Part shown: positions 1-4,837 of the stretch, piece by piece | Layout of the letters: each line of letters starts with the position of its first letter | Numbering within the stretch: position 1 is the stretch's first letter | Origin: Clostridiales bacterium | GTDB lineage: Bacteria > Bacillota > Clostridia > Tissierellales > Dethiosulfatibacteraceae | Direction of reading: 5' to 3' | Assembly (NCBI GenBank): GCA_003446975.1 | Contig: DMAP01000396.1 | Location: forward strand, 1 to 6,625 | Length of the DNA: 6,625 bases | Translations under genes and position numbers: made by a program | The notes under the pieces: generated by a model | Told to the model about the DNA's origin: nothing | The model's input: the letters and a program-made list of their open reading frames with translations, nothing else | The model's database searches: none

Positions 1-1044
1 GATCTGTTCCTTGGCATTTTTCAATTCAGGATAGGCTTCTCCCCATAGATTGATGACCTCTTTTGCCATCATTGACAGGAAGTTCTCTCTTATTCCCAAT
101 AACTTGCCATGTCTGGACGCTCTTCTAAGCAGTCTTCTCAGCACATATCCCCTGCCTTCGTTGGAAGGAATGACGCCGTCTCCAATCAAGAATGTCACCG
201 CTCTTGAATGGTCCGCTATGATGCGGATGGATATGTCGGTTTTTTTGTTTGATTTATATGTCTTGCCGCTTATTTTCTCAATCAATTCGATCAGAGATAC
301 AATAGGCTCTACCTCAAAGACATTGTCTTTTCCCTGCAGAACAGCTGCAACCCTCTCAAGACCCATTCCGGTATCAATATTAGGATTGGATAATGGATGA
401 TAGACACCTTGCTCATCCTTATCGAACTGGGTGAATACCAGGTTCCATATCTCTACATATCGGTCGCAATCGCATCCAGGAGAACAGTTCGGATCACCAC
501 AGTCATAGGTTTCTCCCCTGTCAAAGTAGATTTCTGAGCATGGTCCGCTAGGACCTACTTCAAGCTCCCAGAAATTGTCAGCCTTGCCCAGTCTGACGAT
601 TCTATCAGTTGGCACTTTGACTTCCTTAGCCCATATGTCATAAGCCTCATCATCCTCATGATAAACCGAAACCCATAGCTTATCCGCAGGAATCAACATT
701 TTTCCAGTTAAAAATTCCCAAGCCCAGAAAATGGACTCTCTCTTGAAATAGTCACCAAAGGAGAAGTTTCCGAGCATCTCAAAAAAAGTGCAGTGTCTGG
801 ATGTGAAGCCGACGTTTTCGATATCCCCTGTTCTGACGCACTTCTGACAGGTCACCATTCTTGTGTTGGGTGGTGTGTCCGCACCTGTGAAGTATTTCTT
901 AAGGGGTGCCATCCCCGCATTGATCAATAGCAATGTGTTGTCGTTTTTGGGAATCAAAGGAAAGCTGTGGGCTGCCAGGTGGTTTTTGCCTTCGAAAAAT
1001 TCGATGAAACTTTTTCTGATGTTGTCGATGGAATAATTGCTCAT
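1..1044 (-). CDS. alaS: Alanyl-tRNA synthetase, N-terminal part (cut by window edge)
   Basis: Cytoplasmic class II synthetase that charges tRNA-Ala with alanine using ATP. Only the first 348 residues are present, out of a usual length near 870-880, and the frame is still open at base 1. They cover the catalytic core. A motif 2 region (RHCTFFEMLGNFSFGDYF) lies at about residues 83-100, the loop GPSGPCSEIYFDRG at 164-177, a Cys-rich segment ending PGCDCDRYVEIWN at about 182-201, and motif 3 (DTGMGLERVAAVLQG) at 224-238. A further conserved block, ADHSRAVTFLIGDGVIPSNEGRGYVLRRLLRR, begins at about 277 (residues 277-308). The editing domain and C-Ala domain would lie outside the window. The start ATG (1044-1042) has GGAGG four bases upstream. 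It follows mnmA by 101 bases and has its own promoter. Identification is firm from the family motifs; no disruption is seen in the part present. Confidence 0.97.
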   Translation of the reverse strand, partial: MSNYSIDNIRKSFIEFFEGKNHLAAHSFPLIPKNDNTLLLINAGMAPLKKYFTGADTPPNTRMVTCQKCVRTGDIENVGFTSRHCTFFEMLGNFSFGDYFKRESIFWAWEFLTGKMLIPADKLWVSVYHEDDEAYDIWAKEVKVPTDRIVRLGKADNFWELEVGPSGPCSEIYFDRGETYDCGDPNCSPGCDCDRYVEIWNLVFTQFDKDEQGVYHPLSNPNIDTGMGLERVAAVLQGKDNVFEVEPIVSLIELIEKISGKTYKSNKKTDISIRIIADHSRAVTFLIGDGVIPSNEGRGYVLRRLLRRASRHGKLLGIRENFLSMMAKEVINLWGEAYPELKNAKEQI

Positions 1045-1048
1045 GTGT

Positions 1049-1053
1049 CCTCC
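1049..1053 (-). promoter_or_regulatory. Ribosome binding site of alaS
   Basis: GGAGG on the minus strand, four bases before the ATG at 1044. It is a full match to the core anti-16S sequence at slightly short spacing, and it fixes the alaS start. Confidence 0.85.
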
Positions 1054-1133
1054 AAATTAAACAAATTTATTGCATTTTCGTTAATCATGTTGATGTTCAT
1101 GTCATGAATAATGTGATAAAATCGTCATGTAAA

Positions 1134-1162
1134 AGTATAATCAGCTCATACAGTTTTGTCAA
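1134..1162 (-). promoter_or_regulatory. Sigma-A-type promoter for alaS, embedded in the end of mnmA
   Basis: Reading the minus strand, a perfect -35 box TTGACA (1162-1157) is followed by a 17-base spacer and the -10 box TATACT (1139-1134), one base from consensus. The -35 box lies inside the last mnmA codons (Ile-Asp-Lys) and the -10 box just past the mnmA stop. Transcription would begin near 1127, giving a leader of roughly 80 bases before alaS. The hexamers and spacer length equal those of the isc promoter at 4270-4298. Initiation is inferred from sequence only. Confidence 0.75.
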
Positions 1163-2213
1163 TGATTCCCCCACCGACAAGCACATCTCCGTCGTAGAAA
1201 ACCAAGGACTGCCCAGGGGTGACCGCTCTTACCTTTTCTTTGAATATGACCATCAGTTGCTCATCCAACCGGCTGATTTCCGCCAATGTTTCCCTTGCTG
1301 AATATCTGGTTTTGCACGAGAAGACTTTACCGGTCAAGTCGTAGTTATCATAGATGATGTTGTAATCGCTGAGATAGCAGGCTGATTTCTCCAACTGGTT
1401 GGAAAGTCCCAACGTTACATTGTTGCTCTCAGGATTGATATCCAGCACGTAATGAGGTGTCCCCAATGCTATGCCCAGTCCTTTTCTCTGGCCTACGGTA
1501 TACTTGTGTATGCCTTCGTGCTTGCCTAGAATCTCGCCCTTTGTATTCACAAAATTGCCCAGCTTGGTTTCAGGGTTGAAGTATTGCTCGATAAACTCGA
1601 TATACTTGTCATCTTTGACAAAGCAGATTTCCTGGCTTTCCTTCTTTTGATAGAACTCCACACCTTTGCTTTTAAGCAATTGTCTGGCCTGCTCCTTGCT
1701 GTCCAGATCTCCCAAGGGAAAGATAATACGATCAAGGTCCTTGCCATTTAGGTTGTATAGATAATAGCTCTGGTCCTTGCTTATGTTTTTCGCTTTTTTG
1801 ACCTGATAACCGACCTCTTCCTTGACTACTCTGGCATACTGTCCTGATGAGATATATCGGATGCCTCGACTGTCGGCCTCTTCCATAAATCGCTTGTATT
1901 TGATCTCTTTGTTGCATTTGACGCAGGGGTTGGGTGTTCTGCCCTTTTCGTACTCGGAATGAAAATAGCCGATGATTTCCGCTTCGAATTCTTTACGAAG
2001 ATCCATCACAAAATGCTCTATACCTAATATGTCGGCAACTCTTTTTGCGTCGGCGACAGCTTCTTCCATGGATTCCATGCTGTACTGTATGAAGGTGGCA
2101 CCGATAACCTCAAAGCCATTTTCTTGCAAAATAATAGCGGCGGAAGAACTATCAACCCCACCGCTCATACCAAGTAGCACTTTTTTGTTATAATTGTTCA
2201 TCGTCATGGTCAT
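1146..2213 (-). CDS. mnmA: tRNA-specific 2-thiouridylase MnmA
   Basis: Cytoplasmic ATP-dependent enzyme that replaces O2 of U34 with sulfur in tRNAs for Lys, Glu and Gln, using persulfide sulfur from a cysteine desulfurase. With the chosen start it has 355 residues, normal for the family. The PP-loop SGGVDSS is at about 17-23. The first catalytic Cys is at 97 (TPNPCVKCN) and the second at 197 (SQEICFV). The block YTVGQRKGLGIALG is at 238-251, followed by the C-terminal beta-barrel part. Three in-frame ATGs (2213, 2207, 2201) could start it. I chose 2213 because GAGG lies six bases upstream; 2201 (MNNYNKK) is the main alternative. It overlaps the 3' end of iscU by 26 bases, which suggests translational coupling. 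IscS in the same operon is the likely sulfur donor. The usual ATGHY segment reads SSGQY here (about 122-126). Confidence 0.96.
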   Translation of the reverse strand: MTMTMNNYNKKVLLGMSGGVDSSSAAIILQENGFEVIGATFIQYSMESMEEAVADAKRVADILGIEHFVMDLRKEFEAEIIGYFHSEYEKGRTPNPCVKCNKEIKYKRFMEEADSRGIRYISSGQYARVVKEEVGYQVKKAKNISKDQSYYLYNLNGKDLDRIIFPLGDLDSKEQARQLLKSKGVEFYQKKESQEICFVKDDKYIEFIEQYFNPETKLGNFVNTKGEILGKHEGIHKYTVGQRKGLGIALGTPHYVLDINPESNNVTLGLSNQLEKSACYLSDYNIIYDNYDLTGKVFSCKTRYSARETLAEISRLDEQLMVIFKEKVRAVTPGQSLVFYDGDVLVGGGIIDKTV

Positions 2214-2628
2214 GCACATCCTCGTCAGGTTTGAAGTTCTCAATCCCTGCTATGACCTTTCCGGATTTCTGGGCATAATCATACAACGCTGATTTGACTG
2301 CTTGCTCAGCCAGCACAGAACAGTGAACCTTTACCTTTGGCAATCCACCGAGGGCTTCGACCACTGCCTTATTGGTCAGTGCAACCGCTTCATCGATATG
2401 TTTCCCCATAATCAACTCAGTGGCCATGCTGGAAGATGCGATGGCCGATCCGCATCCGAAGGTCAGAAATTTGACATCGGTTATGATGTCATTGTCATCT
2501 ATTTTTAAGAATATCTTCATGATATCGCCACATTTGGCGTTGCCTACCTGTCCGACACCATCTGCATTCTCTATTTCTCCTACATTTCTTGGATTCTTGA
2601 AGTGCTCCATTACTTTTTCTGTATACAT
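2188..2628 (-). CDS. iscU: Iron-sulfur cluster scaffold protein IscU/NifU-like
   Basis: Cytoplasmic scaffold on which iron and IscS-derived sulfur are assembled into a cluster before transfer to apoproteins. The 146 residues carry all expected ligands: C33 with D35 (KCGD), C59 (FGCGSA) and H102-C103 (HCSVLAEQA). The spacing between the second and third Cys is 44 residues, as in E. coli IscU (43). The insertion that marks SufU-type proteins is therefore absent, although SufU is common in Firmicutes. The segment matching the chaperone-binding LPPVK of E. coli IscU reads LPKVK (96-100). The protein ends in an acidic, His-containing tail (DEDVHDHDDEQL). The start ATG at 2628 has GGAGG eight bases upstream and lies two bases after the iscS stop. 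The 3' end overlaps mnmA. Symbol iscU is used on motif grounds; nifU-like is an equally common label. Confidence 0.95.
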   Translation of the reverse strand: MYTEKVMEHFKNPRNVGEIENADGVGQVGNAKCGDIMKIFLKIDDNDIITDVKFLTFGCGSAIASSSMATELIMGKHIDEAVALTNKAVVEALGGLPKVKVHCSVLAEQAVKSALYDYAQKSGKVIAGIENFKPDEDVHDHDDEQL

Positions 2629-2630
2629 TT

Positions 2631-3797
2631 TTACTTCCTCCTGTTATATAACGGTGACATTTGTCTTAATCTATTGACGACACCGATCAGTTTGTCGATG
2701 GTGTACGTTACATCCTCTTCTGTGTTGAACTCTGACAGACTCAATCTCAATGAACCGTGGGCGATCTCATGAGGCAGTCCTATTGCCATCAGCACATGGG
2801 ACGGATCCAGTGCTCCTGAAGTGCAGGCCGAACCGCTTGATGCCGCTATGCCTTCCATATCCAGGTACAGAAGCAATGATTCTCCCTCTATGAACTCAAA
2901 GGAGAAGTTCACATTACCCGGAAGCCTTTGGGTTGGATGTCCATTCAGCTTGACGTTCTCGATTTTTTCTGGAATCTCTTTGATCAATCTGTCCCGTAGT
3001 CCAGTGATCAAGGCCATCTTTTCCGACATGGACGCCATGGCTATTTCTGCCGCTCTTGCAAAACCGCAGATTCCCGGCACATTTTCTGTACCAGCCCGCT
3101 TCTTGCTTTCCTGGGCGCCACCGTGTATCAGATTGTCTATCTTTATTCCTTTTCTGATATAGAGCATACCCACGCCTTTAGGTCCGTGTATCTTGTGGGC
3201 GGATGCTGAAAGCAGGTCGATGTTCATTTCTTTCACATCAATCGGCACATGTCCGAATGCCTGCACAGCGTCTGTATGAAACAGCACCCCGTGTCTCTTG
3301 GAGATATCACCGATTTCTTTGACAGATTGTATCGTTCCTATTTCATTGTTTGCAAACATGATGCTGATCAGTACCGTATTGTCTTTTATAGCCGCTTCCA
3401 GTTCTTTCAGACTGACCAATCCATCACTATCCACATCCAGATAGGTCACTTCGTATCCATTCTTCGCCAGATACTCACAGGTGTGCAATACGGCATGATG
3501 CTCCATTTTAGTTGTGATTAGATGATTGCCTTTTTTTCTGTTCGCAGACATGACGCCCTTGATGGCCCAATTGTCTGATTCGGAACCGCCACCGGTAAAA
3601 TAAAGCTCTTCAGGATTGGCATTGATAACTGCTGCGATGGATTCCCTAGCTGCCGTTATGGCTTTTTTTGCAGTCTGTCCAAAATCGTAAATGCTGGAGG
3701 GATTCCCGTAAAGATTGCTGTAATAGTTATTCATTGTCTCCACTACTTCTTTGTGAACCATTGTTGTTGCCGCATTGTCCAAATATACCTGTCTCAT
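2631..3797 (-). CDS. iscS: Cysteine desulfurase (IscS/NifS family)
   Basis: PLP enzyme that converts L-cysteine to alanine and holds the sulfur as a persulfide for delivery to IscU and MnmA. From the ATG at 3797 it has 388 residues, typical for the group I family. The N-terminus VYLDNAATT (4-12) is characteristic. PLP-contact residues seen include H100 (MEHHAVL), N150/N151 (ANNEIGT), D176 and Q179 (HTDAVQ), and Lys202 (SASAHKIHGPKGVG), which forms the Schiff base. The catalytic Cys is C325 in SSGSACTSGALDPSHVL, the IscS-type loop. The reading frame is open further upstream, but that extension runs through iscR and lacks family similarity. The chosen start has GGAGG nine bases upstream, inside the last iscR codons, and lies one base after the iscR stop. 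Whether it is closer to IscS or NifS functionally cannot be decided here, but context favours housekeeping cluster assembly. Confidence 0.96.
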   Translation of the reverse strand: MRQVYLDNAATTMVHKEVVETMNNYYSNLYGNPSSIYDFGQTAKKAITAARESIAAVINANPEELYFTGGGSESDNWAIKGVMSANRKKGNHLITTKMEHHAVLHTCEYLAKNGYEVTYLDVDSDGLVSLKELEAAIKDNTVLISIMFANNEIGTIQSVKEIGDISKRHGVLFHTDAVQAFGHVPIDVKEMNIDLLSASAHKIHGPKGVGMLYIRKGIKIDNLIHGGAQESKKRAGTENVPGICGFARAAEIAMASMSEKMALITGLRDRLIKEIPEKIENVKLNGHPTQRLPGNVNFSFEFIEGESLLLYLDMEGIAASSGSACTSGALDPSHVLMAIGLPHEIAHGSLRLSLSEFNTEEDVTYTIDKLIGVVNRLRQMSPLYNRRK

Positions 3798-3798
3798 G

Positions 3799-4224
3799 TT
3801 ATTTTGCCTCCTGCATGACTTTTGAATTTTGTCTGACCATATCGCCCAGATATGTATTGTCGATGACATTGTTAATTCCCATTTCAATTTGTTCAAATAT
3901 GACTCTTGTGGCACAGATCGCTTCCCGGGTGCAGCTCTCGCCTGACAGGCAGTCTGAAGGGCTCATCTCTCCCTCCAATGCCCGCAATATCATTCCAACT
4001 GTGATCTCCTCAGGTTTTCTTGCCAGCATGTAGCCACCGTTTACACCTCTTACAGTCTCGATATAGCCTTGTTTCCTTAATTTTGCCAGAAGCTGTTCCA
4101 GATAGTTTTCTGATATGTTGTATTTTGAAGATATTGTCTTTAGGCTCACAGGACCGCCGCCGTAGTTCAGCGCCAGCTCGAATGCAGCCTTGAGACCATA
4201 CCTGCCTTTAGTTGAAAGTATCAT
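3799..4224 (-). CDS. iscR: Rrf2-family transcriptional regulator, IscR-like
   Basis: Probable iron-sulfur-sensing repressor of this operon. The 141 residues begin MILSTKGRYGLKAAFELA, the Rrf2 signature, followed by a winged helix-turn-helix. Recognition-helix residues SENYLEQLLAKLRK lie at 38-51 and the wing VRGVNGGYMLA at 58-68. Three cysteines at 92, 98 and 104 match the positions of the cluster ligands of E. coli IscR. The fourth E. coli ligand, His107, is Arg here. The residues equivalent to E. coli E43 and Q44, which contact operator DNA, are kept. This Cys set separates it from CymR, the cysteine-metabolism regulator that holds the same place in B. subtilis and lacks the cluster cysteines. 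The ATG at 4224 has GAGG seven bases upstream. It is first in the operon, directly below a promoter carrying an IscR-like operator, so autoregulation is likely (inference). Confidence 0.93.
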   Translation of the reverse strand: MILSTKGRYGLKAAFELALNYGGGPVSLKTISSKYNISENYLEQLLAKLRKQGYIETVRGVNGGYMLARKPEEITVGMILRALEGEMSPSDCLSGESCTREAICATRVIFEQIEMGINNVIDNTYLGDMVRQNSKVMQEAK

Positions 4225-4231
4225 TTTTACA

Positions 4232-4235
4232 CCTC
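4232..4235 (-). promoter_or_regulatory. Ribosome binding site of iscR
   Basis: GAGG (within GAGGTG) on the minus strand, seven bases before the iscR ATG. It is weaker than the GGAGG sites of the downstream genes. Confidence 0.7.
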
Positions 4236-4269
4236 AAATCCCTACTGATTTAATAGAGTTTCTTAAAAG

Positions 4270-4298
4270 AGTATAGTATACCCAAGTAATTTTGTCAA
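4270..4298 (-). promoter_or_regulatory. Sigma-A-type promoter of the iscR-iscS-iscU-mnmA operon
   Basis: On the minus strand, -35 TTGACA (4298-4293) is a perfect match to consensus. After a 17-base spacer comes -10 TATACT (4275-4270). A second, overlapping TATACT (4280-4275) would give only a 12-base spacer and is unlikely to be used. Predicted initiation is near 4263, about 40 bases before the iscR ATG. The -35 box and most of the spacer lie inside the putative IscR operator, so bound regulator would block RNA polymerase. Confidence 0.8.
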
Positions 4299-4302
4299 CT
4301 AT
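4278..4302 (-). promoter_or_regulatory. Putative type 1 IscR operator
   Basis: A 25-base imperfect inverted repeat on the minus strand. Its left part is ATAGTTGAC, the centre AAAATTA, and the right part CTTGGGTAT. Against the degenerate E. coli type 1 IscR consensus (from memory: ATASYYGAC, then TRWWWYAGT, then CRRSTAT) it agrees at 22 of 25 positions, differing at positions 10, 17 and 19. It covers the -35 box and ends just before the -10 box, the expected position for a repressor. Binding is inferred, supported by the adjacent iscR gene and its retained DNA-contact residues. Confidence 0.7.
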
Positions 4303-4304
4303 TG

Positions 4305-4335
4305 AAACAAGAAAAAGGCACGTCCCAACGTGCCT
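4305..4335 (-). terminator. Rho-independent terminator ending the glyA-rarA-unknown unit
   Basis: On the minus strand, an 8-base-pair perfect stem (AGGCACGT / ACGTGCCT, 4335-4328 and 4323-4316) closes a four-base loop TGGG. It is followed by TTTTCTTGTTT. It starts five bases after the stop of the 165-residue gene. The T-rich tract runs up to the IscR operator, so termination of one unit and control of the next are packed together. The plus-strand side has no comparable T tract, so it works in one direction. Confidence 0.9.
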
Positions 4336-4339
4336 GGCT

Positions 4340-4837
4340 TTAATGAATATATTGTTCCTCTTCAAGAGAGTCCATGAATCCCATTTCCGCCTGAAGAATT
4401 CGCAATCTGGTCTCGTACTCGTCAAAGTCGATTTCGTTGGTTTGAAGCCTGGCGTCCAACTCCTTTTTGCCGTTGTCGTATAGAAACATCTGCTTGGTAG
4501 GCCAGTAGATATTCTTGCCGGCTTCTCGCTGGCTGGTTTTTTCAAGTGTTACCTTCAAGCCTTTTACATTTGAATAATCCGTCTGTCCCAGCAGATAGAT
4601 GTTTTTCAAGTCAAAATTCAATCCTGAACACTTCTGTCTGCAATCCTTAAGATATCTGAGGTGTTCCGGTTTGACCTCCAGGAATTCATCGTCCAGGAAT
4701 ACAAGCTCCTCTATATGGTTGTTGTATTCAATTACAAGGTTATAGCTCCCCTCTTCTTTTAGGGTCTTTAATTTTTCACATATCAAATCTATGGAATTCG
4801 AATCCGCAAAATCTTCGAACTTAACATTAAATCTCAT
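4340..4837 (-). CDS. Hypothetical protein, 165 residues, coupled to rarA
   Basis: I do not recognise this protein. It is 165 residues, rich in acidic and Leu/Lys residues, with no signal peptide or membrane segment, so it is probably cytoplasmic. The first 55 residues alternate charged and hydrophobic stretches (YNLVIEYNNHIEELVFLDDEF at about 32-52), suggesting beta strands. C66 and C70 form a CxxxC pair. The C-terminal segment ELDARLQTNEIDFDEYETRL (126-145), continuing to about 154, looks like a SHOCT-type helical hairpin (Leu-rich helix, turn, then D/E-E-Y/F helix); this is resemblance, not proof. It is a real gene by context: a very strong AAAGGAGGA site sits just before the ATG, the ATG overlaps the rarA stop as ATGA, and a terminator follows directly. 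It separates rarA from the Rrf2 regulator, which are adjacent in B. subtilis. Confidence 0.85.
   Translation of the reverse strand: MRFNVKFEDFADSNSIDLICEKLKTLKEEGSYNLVIEYNNHIEELVFLDDEFLEVKPEHLRYLKDCRQKCSGLNFDLKNIYLLGQTDYSNVKGLKVTLEKTSQREAGKNIYWPTKQMFLYDNGKKELDARLQTNEIDFDEYETRLRILQAEMGFMDSLEEEQYIH

Noticed and set aside
1041..1100. A 19-codon leader ORF (minus strand) whose TGA overlaps the alaS ATG
   Set aside because: It has no ribosome binding site, contains only one Ala codon and is Asn-rich, so it is neither a plausible attenuator peptide nor clearly translated. Its stop overlapping ATGA is likely chance.
1045..1145. T-box riboswitch upstream of alaS
   Set aside because: The gap is only about 100 bases, too short for a T-box. 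No terminator hairpin or T-box consensus sequence was seen, and the promoter uses part of the space.
1134..1162. An IscR operator at the alaS promoter
   Set aside because: The flanks of TTGACA here do not form the ATA...TAT inverted repeat seen at the isc promoter, so direct IscR control is not supported.
3798..3914. N-terminal extension of iscS to an upstream Met at 3914
   Set aside because: The added residues are encoded in iscR in another frame and do not resemble the family. The conserved start MRQVYLDNAATT at 3797 has a good GGAGG.
4275..4280. First TATACT as the isc -10 box
   Set aside because: It lies only 12 bases from TTGACA; the overlapping copy at 4270-4275 gives the standard 17-base spacer.
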